Made by a program: the position numbers and the translations under genes. Of a stretch of DNA of 64,000 nt, positions 46,165 to 54,846 are shown piece after piece. The stretch comes from Verrucomicrobiota bacterium (GTDB lineage: Bacteria; Verrucomicrobiota; Verrucomicrobiia; Verrucomicrobiales; Akkermansiaceae): positions 1-64,000 of the forward strand of contig RDYP01000021.1 of the NCBI GenBank assembly GCA_004293445.1, read 5' to 3'. Position 1 is the first letter of the stretch; the number at the start of each line of letters is the position of its first letter. The notes below the pieces were generated by a model, which worked only from the letters and a program-made list of their open reading frames with translations, had not been told where the DNA came from and ran no database searches.

Positions 46165-48270
46165 TCAATTGGACCTCACTACATCCACACTCGTCTCAAG
46201 ACACTGGCGTAGGTCGAGGTCGTTTGATCCGATGTGGAGCCAGTCGTCGGGGCGCTGGTAGATGTCGAAGCCGCGGCCGATCTTGATGGTCCATCCGTTG
46301 CTGAGTCGGACTTCGCGGTCGTGCATGTTGGGGTTCTTACGGATGATCAGTTCGACGTTGAAGAGCTTGAGGCTGTCCGCGATTGTCCAAAGCTTGGCCA
46401 TCGCCTCATCCTCCTCCGTCTGATTGTCGAATTTAGTGATGAGGGTGATCTTCTTCGGTGTCCCCATGCGAACTGCGGTCTCACAAAAGCGCAGGAAGTT
46501 GACGATCTGGTGATGCTGGCGAATGTAGGCATCCTCGACCTCAATCTCCTCAGCCCCTGGCAGGTAGTCACCAAAGATGGTGTCGTAGGAATAGCCGGTC
46601 GCCCCGTAATGGATGCGGTAGTGGCGCTCTTTGGGTTCCGGCGCATCATCCACCTCGGCAGATATTTCTGCGACACCAAGAGTTTGGACAACTTCTGCTG
46701 CTGCTTCGACGGGTGCTGCTACAGGCGGCGCTGGTCGAGCTGGCTGCGGCGGAAGCTCTGGCGTTTCGCCGTCCTGGTTCAGAGACCATCTTATCGGTGA
46801 CTGCGTCGCTGCGGCATCCTTCGACTCAGGGCACCAGATCGTGATCAACTCGCCGCTGGGAGCGTAGTAACCAAGGTTAATGCTGGCGAACTCGTCGTCT
46901 GGCTTCTTCTTGTTGAGTTGCTCCTTAACGCGGCGGCGACCCTCGATGGCGTATTCGAGGTATTCGTTGATCTCTTCTTGGGATGGGTCATCGCCAGGGT
47001 GAAGCATTTTGACGAATGCGCACACCGTCTTGAGAACGGCAGTTTGATCTCGCTGATCGTATCCTGGGCCGAGCTTGCAGGCCGCCTTCACATGGGCGAA
47101 GCGGTTCGTCTTGCGCGCCAAGTGGTGGAATGCCTCGGCGAGATATTCGATGATCAGGCCGTAGCTCCGCGTGAGATTCTCGTCCTTGTTCTTGGGGATT
47201 TCCCAGCCGGGGACGAAGGTGTGGAAGCGATCCAGTATGGCGAGGTCGAACACCGGGTGAAGCGGCTTGAAAAGGGTGTGATCCGGTGAATTGACCACGC
47301 CCTCCACCGAGTCGTCGATGTTTCCAACAAAGGCGAGGCTGGCATTGGCCGTGACTGTGGTCGAGCGCGTGAAGTTTCCGTTCGCCATGTATTGTTTCAT
47401 GATCTGGAACGTCTCTTTGTCGCGGACGACAACACCCTCCCCGACTTCGTCAAATGCAACGACATCCCAAAAGCCGATCACGCCCACAGCTTTGCGCTGG
47501 TTGTTCCACCAGAGAGTCGCGGCCGATGTTGGCGCACCGAGAAGTGTGGCGTAGGGGGAAAATTCGCTGAACGTGTATGACTTGCCGTTTCCACGGGGGC
47601 CAAGCTCGATAAAGTTAAAATTTGATTCCACTAACGGGGCGAGACGAGCGAGGTAGTGGAACTTCAGACGCTTGCCCATCCAGCCTGGCTCCAAACCAAA
47701 GGAGCGGATGATCACGTTTAACCACTCATCCCGTGTGAACTGCCTGCGCCCTTCCACAAATCCTTCGAAGTCAAATTTTGAGAGCTGAACAGGCTTCAGA
47801 TCCTCAACATAGAAAGCATAGTCATCGTCTTCGACCTCGTTGTGGGCGACTGTGACTTCGGCCCAAATACCGCCCTCAAAAATCCGGTCGTTCTCACCCT
47901 TGTAGAAACGCTGGTTGATGGCGATACGGGAGGAATTAAAGTTCTCCATCCGTGCCCATGGCCGCTTCTCCTTCTCGTCGTATCGGACGTGGATTTTATC
48001 GATGAAGGTGTGCTTGCCCTTTCCAGCAACAAGCATTTTGGCCTTTTCGCTCTCATCTGGGCGAACATAGTTCTTCTGAATTGTTTCCAGGACTGCTGCC
48101 ATACCCTCTTGGATTTCCCGTGGGTCATCACTGGCGCAATAGCGGGCGAGCAGGAACTCCAGCACGAATGATGGAACATTGGTGCCCTTCTTGACCTGGA
48201 GTAGAAGGTCTTTGCGGACTACCTTCCCGAGGAATATGTCATTCAGTTTGAGGTCGAGGTCGTCTTTCAT
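46165..48270 (-). CDS. brxL: BREX protein BrxL, Lon-like AAA+ protein
   Basis: A 701-residue protein. The N-terminal region (1-215) includes LNDIFLGKVVRKDL and VLEFLLARYC, typical of BrxL. The AAA+ core has Walker A ELGPRGNGKSYTFSE (about 222-236) and Walker B WDVVAFDEVGEGVV, with PTSAATLWWNNQRK between. The C-terminal Lon-related domain ends at HIGSNDLDLRQCLETSVDVV. A Pro/Ala-rich linker (about 510-545) separates them. BrxL forms DNA-binding ring complexes and is needed for phage exclusion in type 1 BREX. It overlaps pglZ by four bases and is the last BREX gene. Confidence 0.9.
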   Translation of the reverse strand: MKDDLDLKLNDIFLGKVVRKDLLLQVKKGTNVPSFVLEFLLARYCASDDPREIQEGMAAVLETIQKNYVRPDESEKAKMLVAGKGKHTFIDKIHVRYDEKEKRPWARMENFNSSRIAINQRFYKGENDRIFEGGIWAEVTVAHNEVEDDDYAFYVEDLKPVQLSKFDFEGFVEGRRQFTRDEWLNVIIRSFGLEPGWMGKRLKFHYLARLAPLVESNFNFIELGPRGNGKSYTFSEFSPYATLLGAPTSAATLWWNNQRKAVGVIGFWDVVAFDEVGEGVVVRDKETFQIMKQYMANGNFTRSTTVTANASLAFVGNIDDSVEGVVNSPDHTLFKPLHPVFDLAILDRFHTFVPGWEIPKNKDENLTRSYGLIIEYLAEAFHHLARKTNRFAHVKAACKLGPGYDQRDQTAVLKTVCAFVKMLHPGDDPSQEEINEYLEYAIEGRRRVKEQLNKKKPDDEFASINLGYYAPSGELITIWCPESKDAAATQSPIRWSLNQDGETPELPPQPARPAPPVAAPVEAAAEVVQTLGVAEISAEVDDAPEPKERHYRIHYGATGYSYDTIFGDYLPGAEEIEVEDAYIRQHHQIVNFLRFCETAVRMGTPKKITLITKFDNQTEEDEAMAKLWTIADSLKLFNVELIIRKNPNMHDREVRLSNGWTIKIGRGFDIYQRPDDWLHIGSNDLDLRQCLETSVDVVRSN

Positions 48271-50786
48271 TCGAGATATGCAGTTTTGAGTGATAGGTCA
48301 GCAAGTGTCGCGTTGCTTGATGGATCGAGCACACGGACTTTGAAATTACCGCTGAAGCTATCCTCCATTTTTAGGCCGACTGGAAGGGCGTTTCCAGGTT
48401 TGATTCGCACGCATCCGGTGGCAGGGTTCACGGTCTGGCCAGTGCCGGCCACGCCGACAATGTTGCCGCTGCTGTCCACTGCCTCGATGGCGACCTCCCG
48501 TTCGTTCTCGTCTGCGAAGAGTTGAGCTTCCGGCCACGCGAGGTCTAGCACCGGGCGACGCGATGTGATTTTGTCAGTTTTGCCCTGGCGATAGGCCAAA
48601 ACAAGGTTTGGAGCCGCCGACTTCTTTTTGGTCTGTGCAGCCGTCTCCAGTTGAATGGTCAAGCAAGGCAAGACGCATTCCTGAAGGGAGAGCCCTTCAT
48701 GGTAGTAGATTTGACCACGGGAATAGGGAACCAGCGCTCTGGGGGCTGCGTAGTTTTGAACCTGACCAGGAATCCCGACCTCCTTGGCGGACATCACGAC
48801 GTTGTGAGCATCTGCCGTACCTTCTCCCAAAAGGCAGCGTGACTTCTGAATGGACCATGTGCCCGGTGGCTTCGGTGCGAGGTTTCCTGCCTCCTGATCG
48901 TGAAACAGAATGAAGCCATGATCTGTTGCAACTACGGCACGCTCGAAGCCGAGTTCACCAGCACGTACAAGACCTCGAATAATCAAGCGCACCAGTGAGG
49001 GAATGATGTCGAGCACTTGATGTGGACTATCGTGTGCGATGGTGTCGATGTCTCGCGTCCGGACCACCAGCAGCTTCGCTTTCTCCGGAATCTTGATCTT
49101 CTTCTTGCGCACCAGATCCTCAAGGTCGATGTCCTCACATTGGTCGCCCTTGCACTTCTGCATGTGGGCAAAGCGGGTGGCCGGCGCGGTGGCGATGCTT
49201 CCACCAAGATGGGTCACGAGTTTGTCGCCCTGTTGCACCAGCGAGAGAGCGGATTCGGCATTGGGCATGAGACTTGCCATGCCCACTTCGGTGTAAGTCG
49301 GAAGCTGAGCACATACCGGGACCAGCTCCACCTTGAGTTTGTCCGATAGCTGTTTTTCCAACTCAACTCCAAGCTCGTAGCGCAAGGAATCGACCAGGAA
49401 GTAAGCAACCTTTTCTCCGGATTCCAAGATCGGATTGACGACCTTATCAAAGACCTGCCGATTCCAGAGAATCTGTCCGTTGGCGACCGGCCAGCCTTCA
49501 GCTTGCACAAGTCGGACGAACTCTGCCTGAAGAGCCTCGACCGATTTGAAATAAGCTTTCCGGGCAACGTGCAAGAGCTTCTCCAGACCGTCATGATCGT
49601 TTCCGGCCTGATTAGCTGCTTGCTCCATCTCTCGGTGGTGACGGTCCAGCTCCCGCCAGGTCGTGGCGTATCCGAGAATGATCGATTCGAGGGTTGGAAA
49701 TTTCGGAGTTGAAAGCCGATCTGCGGCATCCAGCAATTCAATCGCACGCGCTGCCAGCGTCCACTCGGTCAAACGCTCCTCGCTGGTCAGCCAGATCGAG
49801 CGCTGGCGGCTATGCCAAATCCCGCGTGCGTTCTCTACCTCCCCCGCAACCGCGAGCTCAACCAATCGGTTCAGGAATATCCGCTCCTCGCAAGCGAATG
49901 TATCCCGGATGCCCAGGCTCTTCATCCCCCTGATCTTCTCTGCCAAATTAAGCTCGTCTTCGACCTCCTGCGCTTTGGTTTTGTAGAGATCCTTGTGATC
50001 GTCGTGGCGACGAAGAGTCTCACAAACTTCGAAGATGAGACTGCGGGCATTCTCGCCAGCGCATGGCACCGTTTCGAGACCGCTTGGAACTTCACCTGCA
50101 GAGTCCATCACGAACTCACTGAAAAGAAGCACTTGCCAGAGTTCATCAGCAATCGATTGCCGGGTCTGCCCGCGTGTCCTGAGCGTATGACCGAGCGACC
50201 GCTGCACAAAATCACGAGCCTCGTTGCTCCATGTGGCATCCGACTTGAGGGCTTCCACCTGTGAAGTTCTGGGGGAGAGTATGCTGGCCAGGATTTCCTT
50301 GGATGACCCCACTTCCAGCAAGGTCTTGAGTTTGGGCCAGGAACCGCCTTCCTCCAGAGCATCGATCATCTCGAAAGTCGGCTCACCCTCTTCAAACATC
50401 CGGTTGATCTCGGACACATGATCCGACTTGGCGCGCCGGCATATGTCAGCGAACTCGTCACCATCTCCTTTTGGAAATGACTCGCCAATCTCCGCGAAGA
50501 CGGCAAACGGGTCCTTCTGCTTTTCTTCCGGATCCACGGGACGCGGTGCAGGTATCCACAAGATCAACTGATGAATTGTCCCGGCAGCCAATCGCTCCAG
50601 AGCCTCAGCGGCGGCTTCACGATTTTGGATGATGGATTCGCCCACGTCGATGACCTCCCGCTTCTCTGAGCCGAGAGAGAGTGCCACATCCCGGTAGCGC
50701 CGGGATGGATCATAGATCACCAGGCAGCCTCGGTCTTGGGCTCGGCGGGCGAAAACTTGGTCACGGATGTATTCTCGAATCGTCAT
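48267..50786 (-). CDS. pglZ: BREX protein PglZ, alkaline-phosphatase-superfamily
   Basis: An 839-residue protein. The N-terminus (MTIREYIRDQVF ... RGCLVIYDPSRRYRDVAL) is typical of PglZ. The middle is helical. The C-terminal phosphatase-superfamily domain has VAYFLVDSLRYELGVEL, LPTYTEVGMASLMP and VVATDHGFILF, which carry metal-ligand Asp and His residues. PglZ is the marker gene of BREX systems and interacts with PglX and BrxC; its enzymatic target is still debated. It lies 15 bases after pglX and overlaps brxL. Confidence 0.95.
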   Translation of the reverse strand: MTIREYIRDQVFARRAQDRGCLVIYDPSRRYRDVALSLGSEKREVIDVGESIIQNREAAAEALERLAAGTIHQLILWIPAPRPVDPEEKQKDPFAVFAEIGESFPKGDGDEFADICRRAKSDHVSEINRMFEEGEPTFEMIDALEEGGSWPKLKTLLEVGSSKEILASILSPRTSQVEALKSDATWSNEARDFVQRSLGHTLRTRGQTRQSIADELWQVLLFSEFVMDSAGEVPSGLETVPCAGENARSLIFEVCETLRRHDDHKDLYKTKAQEVEDELNLAEKIRGMKSLGIRDTFACEERIFLNRLVELAVAGEVENARGIWHSRQRSIWLTSEERLTEWTLAARAIELLDAADRLSTPKFPTLESIILGYATTWRELDRHHREMEQAANQAGNDHDGLEKLLHVARKAYFKSVEALQAEFVRLVQAEGWPVANGQILWNRQVFDKVVNPILESGEKVAYFLVDSLRYELGVELEKQLSDKLKVELVPVCAQLPTYTEVGMASLMPNAESALSLVQQGDKLVTHLGGSIATAPATRFAHMQKCKGDQCEDIDLEDLVRKKKIKIPEKAKLLVVRTRDIDTIAHDSPHQVLDIIPSLVRLIIRGLVRAGELGFERAVVATDHGFILFHDQEAGNLAPKPPGTWSIQKSRCLLGEGTADAHNVVMSAKEVGIPGQVQNYAAPRALVPYSRGQIYYHEGLSLQECVLPCLTIQLETAAQTKKKSAAPNLVLAYRQGKTDKITSRRPVLDLAWPEAQLFADENEREVAIEAVDSSGNIVGVAGTGQTVNPATGCVRIKPGNALPVGLKMEDSFSGNFKVRVLDPSSNATLADLSLKTAYLE

Positions 50787-50801
50787 GAATTTTTTAGGTA
50801 A

Positions 50802-53800
50802 TTAACCCTCCTCAATTAGTTGGGGTTCGTCTTCATCGGGTTCTTCTTCTTCGGCCTTCTTCGCACGCTTCTTCTTCGGCTTGGGGGGGGCGATTTTGCA
50901 GAGGTGTTCCAGGCCGTGGGCGATGGCGATGGAGCGGTCTTTTTCGCAGGCCTTCTCCACGCGCTGGGGCCAGATGGTGTAGGCGAGGTGGGCCCAGTCG
51001 TAGTCGCCTTTGGCGAGCTTGTCCCAGCAGGCTTTGAGGTCTTTCTGCCACTTGGGGAGGCGGAAGAGCTTGTGTAGCGGGCTGGCGGTGATGAGGACGC
51101 CGTCGTTGAGGTTGGGCTTCCAGGGGAGCTTGATGGCACGCTCGATCTCGTCGCGCAGATCCTTGAGTTCGTCGAGGAATTCGCGGAGTTCGCCGGCGCG
51201 GGTGCCGCCGCCACCGGAGGCAGTGAGGGCGTCGAGTTCGGACTGGACCTTGCGGAGCTTGGGATCGAGGAAGTCGGCGAGGCAGGTGTGGAGGGTCTGG
51301 TCGGTGAGGCGGTGGTAGTAGAGCCAGAGGGTGTAGCTGCCGGATTTGGTGGAGAGCGGCCAGTAGATGGGGGCCTGGCGGCGGCTCTTGCTGTAGCGCT
51401 TGAGGTGGTCGGCGAAGAAGGCGGCGGGGCGGCGGAAGTAGTCGCGCAGGGTCTTCGCGCCGAGGATGCCGCAGGCTTCCTGCTCGATGGCTTCGGCGCG
51501 GTCCTTCCAAATCACCTCGATAGCCTCGCGGACGCGGGCGACGATGTCCTCGGGGTGGTTCTCGTCGTCCACCAGGATGCCGTGCCATGATATGCGCAGC
51601 GGGTAACCGGCGGGCACGTCCTTCGGCTCGGCGGGCAGGCCCTCGGCGTTCTGGAGCATGCCGGGCGGGCAGACGGGCAGCGGGTCGAAGGGATCAGGCA
51701 ATTCGGGCGGCTGGCGCTCGCCGGTGGCAAAGCGGATGTCCCAGCGGCCGAAGGCGGTTCCTGCACAGTAGGACAAAAGTGACTCCTGATTAGCATAGGG
51801 AGAGAAATCAAGAACGTCTTCGCTGCTCGTTTCGTCATCCTCAGTTTCATCCGACTCTGCCTGATCGTTGCCGCGTCCGATGTAAGCAAGGGCCTCGCGG
51901 AGATCACGCTCAACTGTTCTCACCTCCGCTTCGTCCAATCCAAATGCGCTCGCCACTAAGCTTTCACCCAACGTATCGAGAAACTGCTCCATGTTGTATT
52001 CAAGTGCTTTGCCTGCATCCGTAAAATCGCGGACGCTGGAGGGAATCAGGAACTCCAAATATGGTTCTTGGTTCCGATAACAGCGGCGCCTTCTTTCAAC
52101 CTCGCGTTTGATGATTTCTGAAAAATAGTCATCGGCATTATCGGGCAGACGTGGCCATGGGAATACCTTGAGATCCCCAACCAAATAATTCGGACGCTCA
52201 AATACCTCTCCAAAAAATCTTAGGAATGATGAGGCGATTCGAGATGCGCATACTCCAACAGCTTTGTTGAGCATTCCGCTTGTGGGGATTGCCATATAAC
52301 GACTTGCCGAAGGAATGCATCCTTGTGGAATCACATATGGAATGAATCGTGGCGCTCGTCGCGTCCAGCTGAATCCTGGTTTGAAAAAGTGAAGTCTAAT
52401 GCTGTCTCGAAGCATCCAGATGTTGGAGCGAACTGTTCCCTTAGGCGTAAGGTTGTTCCAGAGCTCAGCTGCATCACTCGCCCAGTTTACGACTAACGTG
52501 ACCGGGGAGAACCAAGGTTGCGAGGCACCGGCTAGTACATAAGGAGCCCATCGACCGCCGCCGCAACCGAGTCTTTCTAGAGGCGGGGATTCCCACAGCG
52601 TCCTTACGAACCGCGGGTTGTCGGCCGTTGCGAGTCCTTGTCTCACATCACCAACGGTGTCCTTGAAGCGAGGAAGGCCAGAGAACTTCAGTAGTGCACG
52701 CCGAGGAATCCAATAGACGAATTGTGCGTTTGGAAGCAGTTCAAAGTCGCGCTGATCTGCTATGAACATCCTTTCGTCTCGGTTGCCGAGGTGATACCCA
52801 AGCATGATCTGGTTGAGGGCTGTTTCTTTGTCTGGTTCCGATAAGACTCTGAGAAATGGTGACCTTCGTCGTGGCGTCGCTTTCTCGATGACGTAAGCTG
52901 CCGCATCAACCATCGCAGCATCCATGACCCCGTGGCCAAGATCGCAAACGACCGATATCGCAGCGTTTTGCTGGAGAATCTCGCGTCTCCATTTAGAGAA
53001 GCTACTCAGGAAGAAACAAGTGCGAGCTGTGATCGCTCCAATGACTCCTGCTGGGTGAAGTCGTCCCAATCCCCTCTCAACAAAAGCCCCAAGAATGTCG
53101 TTGTAGCAAGACGGATATGCCTTTTTCGCCTCACTAATCCAAAGCTTGGAGAACGCCCCGAACGGCGGATTCATCACGACGGCGTCGTAGCGTTTGCGGC
53201 AGAGGTCGATGAGGGCGAAGCCGCGGGCGGCATCGTCGGCGAAGAGGCGGCGCTGGTAGGACTCGGCGTCGGCCTGCTCGGCGTAGGCGCGCAAGGCGTC
53301 GATGACTTGTTGTTCGGCAGTGGCGAAGAACTCCTCCTGGGAGCCGTCCTTGCGGGTGAGCAAGTCGTCCTGTTGTTTGAGCCACTCCTTGCGAGCGGTG
53401 TCGATGGCGGTGCGGATTTCCTCCTCGATCTTGAGGAGAGAGCCGGCCTCTCCGGCGAGCTGCATTTTGTCGAAGACGGTCTTCACCAGCTCGCCGAGCA
53501 GATCGGGTTTCAGGGTGGCGACGAATTCCTCCAGCATCTCCGGGCTGCCGGGCATGGGCTCGGCGCAGACGATGTTCGAGCGGCGGACGCGGGGGCGGTC
53601 GGCCGCAGGCACCTTCTGTTGCTGCCAGGCCTTTTGGGCGCGGAGCCAGAGGGAGAGTCCGGCGATCTGAACCGCGCGCGAGTCGATGTCGATGCCGTGG
53701 ATGTTGTGCTCGATGATGAGGCGAGGGACGTCCTTGAGGAACTCTTCCTTGGAGGCATAGGCATACTGGAGGGCCGGGCAGGAGCCGTTGTCCCAGGCTT

Positions 53801-54842
53801 CCTCGTAGATGGTCTCGAAGAGGTCGAAAGCGTAGAGGCCGAAGTGCATGGACCCGCAGGCAGGGTCGAGTAGACGGATCTCGCGAGGATCCTTGAGCGG
53901 GCGGTGCGGGATGTGGACGGGCTGCTTGAGGAGTTCCTCCTGGCTGAGGCTTTCCTGGTCGGGTGTCTCGGGGGCGGTTTCGCCCTCGGCGAGGAAGATC
54001 TCGGTGGGGCGGCGGACGAGGTAGCGGCACTGCTCGGTGAGGCGGGTCTGGCCGCGGGTCATTTCATACCAGATGCGGCCGATGGTGTTGTCGGTGAGGA
54101 ACTCGACGACATAGCGGGGGGTGAAGAACTGGTTGCGGACGGCGAGTTCGCGAGAGTTGCGCGGTGCGGCGGACTCGGCGCGCATTTTTTTCCGTTCCTC
54201 TGGGTCGTTGTAATACTGGTAGATCCAGCCGATGGTTTCGTCTTCGGCCCAGAGGCGTTCCAAGTCGGCGGCGTGGAGGAGGTCGAGCAGGGTCAGGAGG
54301 GCGGGCTCGCGGGGGAAGAGCAGGGCCTGGGGCGAGCGGCGGTCGAAGAGAATGCCGAGGTCGATGGCCAGCTCGTCGAAGAGGCAGAAGAGGTAGCGGC
54401 GGTAGCGGTGGTAGGTGTCGCCGAGGGCGGAACCGGCAACGGTCTCGAAGACCTTGAAACCCTTCGACTGGTAGCCCTGCCCGACGGATTCGACGATGAG
54501 GCCGCGCTTTTCCGCCATGCGAATGGCTGCGAGGCGGTTGAGGATGGTGAAGGCCTGCTCACGGGCGAGACGGGCGACGGCGGCTTTTTTTCCGTCCTTG
54601 TCGTCAGGGTGGGTCTTTTCCAGGTATTCGATGCGCTCCCGCAGTAGGGCGGCGGTGGCCAGTCCGGACTCGTCGAGGTGGCCAAGTTTGTCGAGCGGGG
54701 CGATGTCGCCCTTGGCGGAGATGCCGTAGAGGCTCTGGAACTGCTCGGTGAATTCGTCTGCGATCACGCGTCGGGCGTCAGAGACGAACTTGGCGAGGCG
54801 GTTGCGGGTTGGTTTGTCGAAGGACATAGGAGATAGAATCAA
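50802..54842 (-). CDS. pglX: BREX adenine-specific DNA methyltransferase PglX
   Basis: A 1346-residue methyltransferase, at the long end of the family. SAM motif I is RLLDPACGSMHFGLYAFDLFE (about 325-345, split here at 20) and catalytic motif IV is VVMNPPFGAFSK (about 556-567), an NPPF type for N6-adenine. PglX modifies the BREX recognition site on host DNA and is also needed for restriction. The central part (about 570-1020), expected to hold target recognition, is markedly poorer in G+C than both ends. The C-terminus ends in a Lys/Glu-rich tail. It lies four bases after brxC and 15 bases before pglZ. Confidence 0.95.
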   Translation of the reverse strand: MILSPMSFDKPTRNRLAKFVSDARRVIADEFTEQFQSLYGISAKGDIAPLDKLGHLDESGLATAALLRERIEYLEKTHPDDKDGKKAAVARLAREQAFTILNRLAAIRMAEKRGLIVESVGQGYQSKGFKVFETVAGSALGDTYHRYRRYLFCLFDELAIDLGILFDRRSPQALLFPREPALLTLLDLLHAADLERLWAEDETIGWIYQYYNDPEERKKMRAESAAPRNSRELAVRNQFFTPRYVVEFLTDNTIGRIWYEMTRGQTRLTEQCRYLVRRPTEIFLAEGETAPETPDQESLSQEELLKQPVHIPHRPLKDPREIRLLDPACGSMHFGLYAFDLFETIYEEAWDNGSCPALQYAYASKEEFLKDVPRLIIEHNIHGIDIDSRAVQIAGLSLWLRAQKAWQQQKVPAADRPRVRRSNIVCAEPMPGSPEMLEEFVATLKPDLLGELVKTVFDKMQLAGEAGSLLKIEEEIRTAIDTARKEWLKQQDDLLTRKDGSQEEFFATAEQQVIDALRAYAEQADAESYQRRLFADDAARGFALIDLCRKRYDAVVMNPPFGAFSKLWISEAKKAYPSCYNDILGAFVERGLGRLHPAGVIGAITARTCFFLSSFSKWRREILQQNAAISVVCDLGHGVMDAAMVDAAAYVIEKATPRRRSPFLRVLSEPDKETALNQIMLGYHLGNRDERMFIADQRDFELLPNAQFVYWIPRRALLKFSGLPRFKDTVGDVRQGLATADNPRFVRTLWESPPLERLGCGGGRWAPYVLAGASQPWFSPVTLVVNWASDAAELWNNLTPKGTVRSNIWMLRDSIRLHFFKPGFSWTRRAPRFIPYVIPQGCIPSASRYMAIPTSGMLNKAVGVCASRIASSFLRFFGEVFERPNYLVGDLKVFPWPRLPDNADDYFSEIIKREVERRRRCYRNQEPYLEFLIPSSVRDFTDAGKALEYNMEQFLDTLGESLVASAFGLDEAEVRTVERDLREALAYIGRGNDQAESDETEDDETSSEDVLDFSPYANQESLLSYCAGTAFGRWDIRFATGERQPPELPDPFDPLPVCPPGMLQNAEGLPAEPKDVPAGYPLRISWHGILVDDENHPEDIVARVREAIEVIWKDRAEAIEQEACGILGAKTLRDYFRRPAAFFADHLKRYSKSRRQAPIYWPLSTKSGSYTLWLYYHRLTDQTLHTCLADFLDPKLRKVQSELDALTASGGGGTRAGELREFLDELKDLRDEIERAIKLPWKPNLNDGVLITASPLHKLFRLPKWQKDLKACWDKLAKGDYDWAHLAYTIWPQRVEKACEKDRSIAIAHGLEHLCKIAPPKPKKKRAKKAEEEEPDEDEPQLIEEG

Positions 54843-54846
54843 AGGG

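Noticed and set aside
52932-54647. Long plus-strand frames of 313 and 247 codons opposite pglX
   Set aside because: They are mirror frames of the G+C-rich pglX coding sequence, Gly/Val/Glu-rich and without recognisable domains.
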